This document shows positions 37,011 through 47,300 of a DNA stretch of 64,000 nt, piece by piece. Each line of letters starts with the position of its first letter. Position 1 is the stretch's first letter. This stretch comes from Marivirga harenae (GTDB lineage: Bacteria > Bacteroidota > Bacteroidia > Cytophagales > Cyclobacteriaceae), in NCBI RefSeq assembly GCF_030534335.1, contig NZ_CP130565.1, forward strand, positions 579,501-643,500, given 5' to 3'. The position numbers and the translations under genes are program-made. The notes under the pieces were generated by a model. It was not told where the DNA came from, made no database searches, and was given only the letters and a program-made list of their open reading frames with translations.

Positions 37011-37951
37011 TCTGATACGACTTTAAATGTTCCTCTTGGATTTATTTTGGATAAATAGATTTTGGAATCAATTTCCAAATCCGCATAAAATTGCTTCCAA
37101 GCATCCCCAATTTCTTTAGCTTGATGCTCATTTTCACAAAAAGCAAAAATAGAGGGGCCTGAACCGGATATACTGCAACCTAAGGCACCAGCCTCAATCG
37201 CCAGCGATTTGGCTTGCGCAAATCCTGGGATAAGGTAGGAGCGAATTGGTTCGGCTATTAAATCATGCATTCCGGACTTTATCCAGTCGTAATTAGAAGT
37301 TGTCATACCAGCAATCAAAGCGGCAATATTCCCCATTTGAGTAATTACATCCGGCAGCGCCATCTCCTTTTTCAAAATTTTCTTAGAATCAGCCGTTTTT
37401 ACTTCAATCTGCGGATGAGCCACTACTATTTGTAAATCTTTTGGAAAAGGGATACTTAATATTTCCAGTGGGTTGTAACTTTTGATGATACAAAAGCCAC
37501 CCATTAAAGCTGCTGCAACATTATCTGCATGGGCTTTACCGGAAGTTGCTTTCTCTCCTATCATGGCAAACGCTACCAGTTCCAAAGTAGAAAAAGGGTT
37601 GTCCATTAATTCATTAACGGCAAATGCAGTAGCAGCAGCTGTACAGCCACTGGAGCCCAATCCGCTCCCCTGCTTCACTTCCTTTTCAATTCTAATACTC
37701 AAACCAAGTTTTACTTCTAATTGATTGAGCATAGCTTTCGCCACTATGCCCGCAATATTCTCTTCAGGGCTTAAAGGTAAATCGGGATAATTGGGAATTG
37801 GATGAATTATAATTTCATCAGAATCCAGCAGCTCCATTTCTAGATATTCTCCCACACCTTCCAATGCTAATCCTATGATATCATAACCAGGACCAACATT
37901 GGCGATAGTAGCAGGAGCAAATACTTTTATTTTTTTCATCTTGTTCGACAT
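37007..37951 (-). CDS. thrB: Homoserine kinase
   Basis: A GHMP-superfamily kinase of 314 residues phosphorylating homoserine. The ATP motif is GSGLGSSGCTAAATAFA, with KVFAPATIANVGPGYDIIGLAL at the N-terminus and ALGCSISGSGPSIFAF as the GHMP C-terminal motif. A second Met at residue 5 (MKKIKVFAP) is the better start by family alignment. It lies 21 bases after thrA. Confidence 0.96.
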   Translation of the reverse strand: MSNKMKKIKVFAPATIANVGPGYDIIGLALEGVGEYLEMELLDSDEIIIHPIPNYPDLPLSPEENIAGIVAKAMLNQLEVKLGLSIRIEKEVKQGSGLGSSGCTAAATAFAVNELMDNPFSTLELVAFAMIGEKATSGKAHADNVAAALMGGFCIIKSYNPLEILSIPFPKDLQIVVAHPQIEVKTADSKKILKKEMALPDVITQMGNIAALIAGMTTSNYDWIKSGMHDLIAEPIRSYLIPGFAQAKSLAIEAGALGCSISGSGPSIFAFCENEHQAKEIGDAWKQFYADLEIDSKIYLSKINPRGTFKVVSE

Positions 37952-37972
37952 TTTGGTTTATTTTCAGTCTGA

Positions 37973-40456
37973 CTATCGTCTGACCGCATGAGAATAGCAC
38001 CTTAATTCATTCGCTATCCGAATAATATCTCCAAAAATACCAGAAGCAGTTACAGCTGCACCCGCACCAGCCCCTTTAATTACCAAGGGTTGTTCAGGAT
38101 ATCGTTTCGTATGGAAGAGCACTATATTATCTTTCCCTTCCAGATTGAATAAAGGGCTATCAGAGGCCACCTTCTCCAAACCTGTATTAGCTTTTCCATT
38201 CTCAAAAGTGGCAACGTATTTCAGCTTCTTACCTTCTTCATTTGCTTCCTCTACCAATTTTTTGAAATGCGCTTCTTCCTGAGCGATAGCATCAAAGAAA
38301 CTTTCAACATTTTCGGCTTGCATGCTCTTTTCAGGAATAAAAGGAATGGTATCAATATCTTCCAGTTCCATTTCAAAACCACTTTCTCTCAACAAGATTA
38401 AAATCTTTCGTTTTACATCAACTCCACTCAGATCTATCCTCGGATCAGGCTCTGTAAAACCCTGTTCTTGCGCTTCTTTTACTACATCAGCAAAGGAATC
38501 ACCCTCCCCTGTATAATTATTAAAAATGAAGTTCAGACTTCCAGATAAAACAGCCTGAATCCCCAACACTTCATCCCCACTTTTCATCAAATCACTTAAA
38601 GTGTTGATCACTGGTAGCCCTGCCCCAACATTGGTTTCAAATCGAAAATGACTTCTAAATCTTAACGCTAAGTTTTTCAGATTTTTATACTCTTGATACT
38701 TCCCAGTACATGCAATTTTATTGGGAGTCACCACAGAAATGCTACTTTCCAAAATACCTCCATAGGTATTAGCCACTCCTTCATGTGCTGTATTATCAAT
38801 GAAAATGCTATTCCTCAAGTTTAGCTCCTTCATCTCGTTTAGAAAATGATCCAAATTCATCTCCTTGCCCTTTTCCATTAGGGTATCCACTGCATTTTCA
38901 AAAGAGATCCCATTGAGGTCAAAAAGCATCTTACGAGAGTTTGCAATACCACTGATTCTTAAGTCGATTTGATTGTGCTCCTGCAAATATTCAGCCTGCT
39001 GATTTAATTGATCAATCAAGGTTTTACCAACATTTCCAGTCCCTACGATAAACAAATTAATTCTTTTGAGATCAGACAAAAAGAAACTTTCATGTAAAGT
39101 ATTAAGGGCTTTTTTGATCTGCTTCTTTTCTATAACAGCAGAAATATTCTTCTCTGAAGACCCTTGTGCTATGGCTTTTATATTAATTCCATTTTGCCCT
39201 AGTACACTAAACATTTTGCCGCTCAGCCCTATGTGATTTTTCATTTGCGAGCTTACTAAAGCCACTATAGCCAAATCAGTTTCAACGTGAAGCGGATTCA
39301 GCATTTCCTGTTTAAATTCTAAAGAAAAAGCTTTTTCTATAGCAGTTTTCGTTTTCTCTACGTCTTCCAAATCTATAGCCACACAAATACTATGCTCTGA
39401 CGAAGCCTGAGTGATAAGGATCACACTGACTCTAGCTTGAGCCAAAGCTTCAAACAAGCGGTGTGAAAAATACGGGATTCCAACCATACTGCTTCCAGAC
39501 AAATTGAAGAGCGCAATATTTTCAATACAGGAAATCCCTTTAATTGACTGAGCATCTGGTTCAGGGAAATAATGAATTTTAGTACCTTCTGCATTTGGAT
39601 CAAATGTATTTTTTATGAAAATCGGAATCCCTTTTTTATAGACTGGATGAACAGAAGGCGGATAAAGCACTTTGGCACCGAAATGAGTCAATTCCATTGC
39701 CTCCTCATAATCTATCTGAGGAATCGCAAAGGCCTGCTTTACATATTTTGGATTGGCCGTCATCATCCCGCTTACATCTGTCCAGATTTCTAACTCAGGT
39801 GCATCCATAGCTGCCGCTATTAAAGCTGCAGTATAATCTGAGCCACCTCTCCCTAAAGTGGTGCTATTGCCATATAAGTCTTTACTTACAAAACCGGGAC
39901 AAACCAAAACATTAGCTTTTTGATCTGTTAAATAAGTTTTTACCTTCTCTTCTGTAACGGACATATCAACATTTGCCTTGCCAAATTCACTATCGGTCAC
40001 AATAAATTCTTGTGGATTGATCAAGTTGCTTTTCATTCCTTCCTGAAAGAAAAATTCATTGAGTATCAGTGCAGACAAAACCTCTCCGGAGCCGAGCACT
40101 CTATCTAAAGTTTTGCTGGACAACTCTTGAATTAAGAAAACGCCTTTGAGAATATCTTCTATTTCATTAAGGACCAACCTCACTTTAGCCATAATTCCGC
40201 TTTGCGCTTTAGCGCCTAATAAATCTTGAACTGCTTCGAGGTGGCGATTAATTAATGCATCGAGTTGAGCTTTATAGCTTTCGTCTCCTTTTTCGGCCAT
40301 TTGGCTGCATTCATGTAGCTGATTAGTGACCCCACTAAAAGCAGAGAGGACTATGATCAATTGGTCATTTTGAGATTTACTAGCCACTATGGCTTTTACT
40401 TTCTTTATTTTTTCAGGGCTTCCCAGGGAAGTACCTCCGAATTTTAATATTTTCAT
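37973..40456 (-). CDS. thrA: Bifunctional aspartokinase/homoserine dehydrogenase I
   Basis: An 827-residue fusion. The N-terminal aspartokinase begins MKILKFGGTSLGSPEKIKKV and has the TLGRGGSDYTAALIA motif. Two ACT-like regulatory segments follow (about residues 310-460, including SSMVGIPYFSHRLFEALAQA). The homoserine dehydrogenase has the Rossmann GTGNVGKTLIDQLN, GGILESSISVVTPNK and GAGLPVINTLSDLMKSGDEV motifs. It controls entry into threonine synthesis, and a Thr/Ile-rich leader peptide precedes it. The stop codon lies in a hairpin motif repeated in the leader. Confidence 0.97.
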   Translation of the reverse strand: MKILKFGGTSLGSPEKIKKVKAIVASKSQNDQLIIVLSAFSGVTNQLHECSQMAEKGDESYKAQLDALINRHLEAVQDLLGAKAQSGIMAKVRLVLNEIEDILKGVFLIQELSSKTLDRVLGSGEVLSALILNEFFFQEGMKSNLINPQEFIVTDSEFGKANVDMSVTEEKVKTYLTDQKANVLVCPGFVSKDLYGNSTTLGRGGSDYTAALIAAAMDAPELEIWTDVSGMMTANPKYVKQAFAIPQIDYEEAMELTHFGAKVLYPPSVHPVYKKGIPIFIKNTFDPNAEGTKIHYFPEPDAQSIKGISCIENIALFNLSGSSMVGIPYFSHRLFEALAQARVSVILITQASSEHSICVAIDLEDVEKTKTAIEKAFSLEFKQEMLNPLHVETDLAIVALVSSQMKNHIGLSGKMFSVLGQNGINIKAIAQGSSEKNISAVIEKKQIKKALNTLHESFFLSDLKRINLFIVGTGNVGKTLIDQLNQQAEYLQEHNQIDLRISGIANSRKMLFDLNGISFENAVDTLMEKGKEMNLDHFLNEMKELNLRNSIFIDNTAHEGVANTYGGILESSISVVTPNKIACTGKYQEYKNLKNLALRFRSHFRFETNVGAGLPVINTLSDLMKSGDEVLGIQAVLSGSLNFIFNNYTGEGDSFADVVKEAQEQGFTEPDPRIDLSGVDVKRKILILLRESGFEMELEDIDTIPFIPEKSMQAENVESFFDAIAQEEAHFKKLVEEANEEGKKLKYVATFENGKANTGLEKVASDSPLFNLEGKDNIVLFHTKRYPEQPLVIKGAGAGAAVTASGIFGDIIRIANELRCYSHAVRR

Positions 40457-40645
40457 TTTTATTAGTTTTGATTAATGATTTGGTAGAATCAATTGTCCCA
40501 AATTGCTCTGCGGTTTGACGGTTAAAACCATCTAAACGCTATTCTCCGATAATGCCAGTCCATTATCGGTCTGACTTTCGTCTGACCTACTGCATCAATT
40601 GATTGGAAATTACGGCAAAACATGCCTTATGGCGATATGATATTC

Positions 40646-40705
40646 TTAACCCCGCAATGGGGTTGTAATTGTAGTGGTAGTAAAAATAAATGAAGTCATA
40701 ATCAT
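40646..40705 (-). CDS. Thr operon leader peptide (19 aa, Thr/Ile-rich)
   Basis: Read on the minus strand from the ATG at 40705 the ORF is MIMTSFIFTTTTITTPLRG then TAA. Seven of 19 codons are Thr, including four in a row and two more after an Ile. The second ATG gives a 17-residue version. A short Thr/Ile-rich leader upstream of thrABC is the hallmark of transcription attenuation in thr operons. Codons were read directly from the sequence. Confidence 0.72.
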   Translation of the reverse strand: MIMTSFIFTTTTITTPLRG

Positions 40706-40833
40706 TCCATTATACAATTGGGCAATTGCATCTTCTTGGAACTGATATGTTTGATTTATCGACTTCATTTTGACTTTGATAAAACAAGCATATTGATTTA
40801 AAATGAAGAATCAAAATTTGTTAGTCAAAATTC

Positions 40834-40870
40834 ATAAAAAAACCCTGACAAGCAATGCCTGTCAGGGTTT
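40834..40870 (-). terminator. Terminator of the 49595-40892 operon
   Basis: On the minus strand AAACCCTGACA and TGTCAGGGTTT form a perfect 11-bp stem around a nine-base loop, then TTTTTT. It sits 22 bases after the lipocalin-like gene's stop. Confidence 0.85.
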
Positions 40871-40891
40871 GAAATAAAAATACTATGTTTA

Positions 40892-41317
40892 TCAATTTCC
40901 AGATCCAGAGTAATCTCCTTCACCTTCATTATCCAAAAGATATCTGATCTCAACATCTCCCAAAATAGGGCTGCTTAAATTCTGGACAAAGTGGCCCTTT
41001 GAATAAGTAAGTGTTACAATATTTAAAACTATTGCTTCACCCTCTGCAGGAGTTAAAGTCAAAGCCGAATTGTCAGCTGACCAGGTTCCTACTGTTAAAA
41101 CCCCATTTCCATCTTCTAGGATGAATTTACCATCGCGCTCGATAATCAAATGTTCGATTAGGTCACCTTCATTAAAATCTTGGCCTTGAACGTAGTATTC
41201 CACTACCGACCAGTTTCCAATTACTTTCTGACCAGCAGATGGCTCTTCCGGTTCAGCACAGGAGATAGCCAAACTGGCTATCCCTATGAACATCATATAA
41301 TTTAATAATCTTTTCAT
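40892..41317 (-). CDS. Lipocalin-like lipoprotein, 141 aa
   Basis: A 141-residue protein with a lipobox (IGIASLAISCAE; Cys20). The body is an eight-stranded lipocalin-like barrel pattern, beginning VIGNWSVVEYYVQG and with YSKGHFVQNLS and VEIRYLLD strands, ending in a Gly/Ser tail (GDYSGSGN). It follows the 2521-residue protein by five bases and is the last gene of that operon. Its function is not known. Confidence 0.85.
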   Translation of the reverse strand: MKRLLNYMMFIGIASLAISCAEPEEPSAGQKVIGNWSVVEYYVQGQDFNEGDLIEHLIIERDGKFILEDGNGVLTVGTWSADNSALTLTPAEGEAIVLNIVTLTYSKGHFVQNLSSPILGDVEIRYLLDNEGEGDYSGSGN

Positions 41318-41322
41318 GATTC

Positions 41323-44300
41323 TTATTTTTTAATGATTCTTACATTTTGAGTTAAACCGTCATGACGGATCTGAACATTGTAAATTCCTTCTTCAAGGTT
41401 CGCAACATCCATAGCGTGTTCAGCCTCAAAGCTTGATTTCTCAAAGCTAGACTGCATCATTACCTGACCTGTCATTGAAGTGATGATTACTTCATGTCTA
41501 CCCATATACTGGCTATTTACATTTAAAGTAACATCTGCTTGTGCAGGGTTAGGATAAGATACCACTTTCATGGCCATCGCATCATTATTGCCCAATACTT
41601 TACCAGCAATATCTGCAGAGCTGGCAGAGATAATACATCCGTCATTATACTCCACTTCTACTACATATTCTGCTGCATCAGAAATAGTTATTTCTGAATC
41701 ATCTGCATTGGTTAACAATACACCGTCTCTCAACCATCTAATATCACTAACTCCTCCAGTAGGATATTCCGCAGAAAGCAACGCTCCTTGAACTTCCAAG
41801 GTAATTGTTCTGACAGTAGCATCTGTAGTGATTGCTGGATCAACAAACGAACATCCAGTTCCATCTGCATACATTACTTCAACATAGAATGGAATACCAT
41901 CTTCTGTTAACACATCCGTAAAGATTGACCCTGATTGACCAGACTGAACTGTAACAGGATTACCTGAAGCCTCTCCAGTTTCACCATTATACAATTGATA
42001 GATCATTGCCGAACCACCATTATTATTGTTAGTGATATTAAATTCGGCAGCGCCTTCTCCACAAGTAGTGTTTACTTGGAAAAATCCATTAGGAAGATTC
42101 GGCTCAGCAATCACATTAACTGCAATCGCATTTGACTCTGGTGACCAACAACCAGCTGCATTTCCTACTTCAACTGTATAAGTACCTCCAGTAGAAACTT
42201 CTAACGCATTAGAATTTGTTTGACCTTGGTTTGAATTAGTGATTGTACCACCGTTTCTTCTCCATCTGTAGTATTCAAAGCCTTCAGCAGCAGTTAAAAC
42301 TACTGTTCCTTGACCTTCACAGAAAGTCAAATCTCCAGTCGCTGTCAGTGCTGGTGAAGCAGTTGGAGCTTCAACGATTGTTACCACAAATTCATTCGAA
42401 GTTGCAGAACATTCTGTAACATTGATAGCATCAAAATTCCAAACCAAAGAGTAAGTACCTGACTCATCAATAGTGAATTCAGAAGTTCCTGCTTCTACTA
42501 CAGCATAATCTGCACCATCCCTCAGGATCTGTACCACACCAGAATTACTTTGATTTCCATCTTCTAATAATTCTATATCAAAATCTTCACAAACCAAAAT
42601 CTCCTCTCCAGCACCAATTATTTCATTAGTATCTTCATTTCTTACTGAGAATTCTGGAACCTCGTAACGATCAACATCTACTGCTGATGAAGAAGGACTT
42701 GTACATCCTATTCCAAACGGCAAGTTAGAAACTTGTACAGAGTAAGAACCTTGATCCTCAACTGAAATTGATCTAGACGTTTTACCGTTACTCCATAGGT
42801 AGTATTCAAATCCTTCAGGCGCTTCTAATACTACAGGATCTGCAGATGTACAAGCAGCTAAATCACCACTTACAACCGTCACTGTTGGTTGATCAGGAGT
42901 TGGCTCTAAATTAATTTGGATTCTCTCCGTTGTATAAACACAAGTTCCTGTTGTTACTCTGGCGAAATACTCACCTGACATTTCCATGTCTGAGTCATCA
43001 ATTGAACCGTTGGTAGAAACCAAGTTATTCAAGTTATCTCTGAACCATTCAACTAATGTAGTACCGCCAGCAGTTGTGCTTCCATTTTCTAATAATCTTC
43101 TTACACTTAACTGAATTTCACCAGCTGCATTACAAGAATTTAAACTAGCACCAGTTTCTACTAATTTCCAGTTCTGGTCTGGATTTGCGTAAGAATACAA
43201 TTCGAAATTCTGTAAGACCTCAACTGTTTCTTCATCAGTAATCAATGTATTACAAACCGTTCCAGCTGAAGACATAGCAGTCACTCGTAGCTCCAAGTCA
43301 GTTGTTGCAGTGATTTGACCAATATTGATCATGTTCTCCGGCATTTCAGGATCTCTTGTCAAGCTACCCAAAACAGTACCATCAGCTGCATCAAGAATCT
43401 CGTACATGAAATAATCCTGTAAATCAGCATTATCCAATTCTACCATCGTATCCTCAGTTTCACATGCCAATGGATCATTGACTGTAAATGATGCTTCCGT
43501 ATTTAGAGGAGCGACAATTTCTGTAGATTCCTCAGTTTCCGTACCATTTATTTGAATGAATGATCCAGCATTCTGAGTTTCTACATTCCCTTCAAGTTCA
43601 AACTTAAGCATTTGATTGTTTACACCAGCATTCACAGCATCTGAAGGAAGTTCAAATACAAAATCGCCTGTTGTTCCATCAGCCATAAATTCAGGTGAAA
43701 GTTCATTAGATGAACCGAATGCATCTGAATATGAAATTTTGATGAAATCATTCTCACCTAATCTACCTCTGATCTCATACGAAACTGTAATCTCATCAGA
43801 GATACATGCTTCAGATGGGATAGAAGTTATTAAGAAAGCTTGCTGATTGATAAACTCGCTAGCGTTGATATAATCAAATGGAATTGTTTCACCAAACAAG
43901 AATGATAAGTTGTCTAAAGTGACATTTCCTTTATTTTCTTCTTGTCTCCATCTGAATTTAACACCGTTCTCTTTCATATCAGTTGAAACTGCATATAAGA
44001 AACGTTCACCTACTAGCGTCATGTCAGCATCCATTTCAGGATATTGCTGCATTTCAGTATAGGTAGCACCGCCATCAGTAGAATACTCAAAGATCACATA
44101 TTGATCAGCTGTCAAATCTCCAGGCAATTGATCAAAACTTAAATCAAAACCGAATGAAGTCGTATTCTCCAATTCTTCCACTGTAAAAGTTCTAGTGGTC
44201 ACTAGTCTTCTCCCAGAAGTGTTATCAAAATCAATATCTGATTTTGTAGCGTTTCCAATAGTGAAATTAGCTGGATATACCTCTAGATTAGTATCATCAA

Positions 44301-47300
44301 AAGACTGACCAGAAAAGTTAATATCAAGATCATCCACATTAAACTCTCCTTCTGGAGATTCCTGAATCCATCTTAAAATGAAACCATTCTGTTCCATTAC
44401 ATTTTGAACGCCTACGGACAATAATCCACCGTAAACCTCATTATAAAAACCATCACTATAGTTATTGTTTTCTAAGGTACTCCAGCTTTCTCCATCGTCA
44501 ATAGAGTACTGAAATTTCACATTGGTAGTTCCAGTTATATTAGAAAAATTGTAATCCCATTCAATATCCCATATGTCGCTGAACTCTTCCTTACTGAACT
44601 TACGAGTTTGCACCATTTGGGCATTTCCATTCATCTCTGCTTCTACATAATCAGAAAACAATTCTGAAGTGAAGTTATTAACATTAGCCTCTAAATTCTC
44701 TAATTCAGAATCGTTAATGATCGTACCCACATCACCCACTGCTTCGTTTTCTGTTAGCTGAAGCTTAAAGTTTGCATTACCATTAAACCAAGTAGGTAAA
44801 GTTGCCATAATGTTGCCTAAACCTTGCTGAGCTGCTAGTAAGTAATCTCCTTCATTAGTTTCTAACAATAAATTAGCGAATAGATCAGCAGTTGGTGCAT
44901 TATTTGTTTCATCGTTCTCAAGTTGAATAGCAAATTCTACATCTTGTCCAGCATAGATATTTGCATTTTCATCTCCTTGATAAACCAATTTAGCTGCTCT
45001 CAAGAACACATCTAAATCTCCAACATCAGTACCTGTCTCTTCATCTCCATAGAAATAATAATCTTCAGGACCATTTTCGCCTTCGATTTCAATTGATGCA
45101 GCCAATCTTACGTTATAGTTTCCATTCACTACAAAGAATGGTACTTCAGCTTCGAATGTTCCTAAAGAAGTTGTGCTACCTAAAACATAAGGCATTCCAG
45201 TATCTGGATTTATTACGTAATCGCCACTTTCCTCTAAGTAGAAGGTGAAACTAGTTCCAGCAGGGAATGCATCTACATCAGAAGCATTAAATCCTTCTGC
45301 TAAATCCCATGAATAATCAAATGTTTCACCGTTGAAAACAGCATCATCCAAATCAGCTTGCATCCAATCATAATTATTTAAGCTTGGATCAGTGATTGTA
45401 ATTGGATTTAAAGGATTATTCCCGTTGATATTATCATCAAATTGATAATCAGGCAATCTGTTATCGTCATTTAAGGTCAATGAAATATTTGCAACGCTCC
45501 AACGATTAGCATTTTCACCTAAATTTAAAGGTTGAGAAAATCTAAAATGCGTAGCCTCTGTAAAAGCTGCTGCAGGCAAATCCACGCTGTAGCCTTGTTG
45601 TAGATACAATAAACCATCATCATAAATTTGCTCTTCACCTTCTTCCAATTCGTAAACAGGTATTAGCTGAAAAGTAGCTCCACCATCAGTAGATATCTCC
45701 AATCGCGGCACCGTATTTTTATTTGCATTAACATCAATAGTACCATATCCGAAGGTATTATTGAAATTAAAATTTAAGGTTGCCGAAGAAGTACCAGACA
45801 AATCATACGCTTTAGTTAGCAATTCTCTATCTCCTATTTGATCAAAATCAAAAATAGAATAACTACTAGCCCAACCTGGATCTTGTCCACTAATGACTAA
45901 AAAGTCTTCTTCATTGTCAATTTGTACAGTCTCCCCTTGTTTGTAATCTCCTCCTGCTGTAGCGGGTTCGAAAGGCACAACGGTTAACAAATAATTATTC
46001 CCTGAATTTTGGAAAGCTATTGGCATTATGGCAGTAATGCTGCTAGCATCTTCAGCTGGAGAAGTTCCTGCTACATAAAACTCACCAGCTTGTTCGATCA
46101 CTGCCGCATATTCAGTACTTGCAGGGAATCCAACTGCATTATAGTTAATGCTAACTTCCTCACCCATTACAAAGGCAGTTTTGTCATAATCACTAACTGC
46201 TAGTGATGGACGGATCAAGCTAAATGGCGCATCATCCTGTACTACTTCCAAGAAAGTTGGTCTATTAATACTAGCATTGTAAAATTTCACTACATTTTCA
46301 CCTGCTGCGAATGCTTCATCTTCATTATAAATAATCCTAAATTGGAAAGTTTCTGACCATAATTCATTAGGAATATTCAAATTAAACGTTCGAGTTTGAA
46401 ATATACTAGTAAAAGTAACTTCATCTAAATCCTCCCAAGTACTTCCATCAATAGAACCTTGAATCTTCACATCAAAATTACCAGTGAAATTCGCTGAAGT
46501 ATACAAATCAAAATTATTTAGCGAACCACCATAGGTGAAATCAAAAGGCACCGATGTTGCTGATCTTACACTAGAACTTGCAAATTCATCAGGTCTAACA
46601 TCATCACTAGTTCCTTGAGTAGACTCAATTAGTTCAGTAGAGAATGGGGCATTATAGAAGTACTCATTAAATATGTTTTCAGAAAAATCCTCTGTATAAA
46701 CCCCTCCGCTACCTAAACTTACTCTGACATTAGGACTCACATTGTAATTAATACCCAATGGTAAAGTAGCCGTGATAGCACCATCTAAAGTGGTAGTTGA
46801 TCCAATCATCACCCAATCATTAACATCGGGATTATTGTCGAAAACACTCATCATCAATTCTGCACCTGCACCTGGTGTACCTTGGATTGTATAATTGGCA
46901 GTAATTGCTGAACCTGCATAAGTGAATTCATCTCCAGCCACTAAAACAGGATCGCTATAAGTAACCTCGCTTATTTCTAAACCAATATCATACACCGCTA
47001 GATTTGGAGTTCCATACTGTTGCTCATTAAGTGTCCGGAAATAGATGTTGTAATCACCCGCTTCAATAGGTGGAACGGTAAAATCAATTGATTCACCATT
47101 TACATTAGTAGTTTCACCTATAATGATATCCGGTTGCCCTGTTCGTTGTAAATAAGCAGTAGCGGGAGTATTATTCGGGAAAGTTCCATTATCAATGGAA
47201 TACGTAATTTCATAGTCTTCCATAGGGAAAGCCTGTCCGTCTCCACCAACATTGATATTGTCAACAGAAATAAAAGGAGAAAATACACTTACTGCTTCTG

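Larger units (their letters stand above)
40457..40891 (-). promoter_or_regulatory. thr operon leader region (candidate attenuator)
   Basis: The non-coding stretch between the lipocalin gene and thrA holds the leader peptide, a hairpin at its end (AACCCC / GGGGTT, loop ATTGC), a second hairpin GGTCAGAC-GAAA-GTCAGACC with one A-A mismatch, and a third with arms CCGATAATG / CATTATCGG that shares two C bases with the second. The two are therefore mutually exclusive. I see no U-run terminator, so the mechanism is unclear. The operon terminator of the neighbouring gene is also here. Confidence 0.65.
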
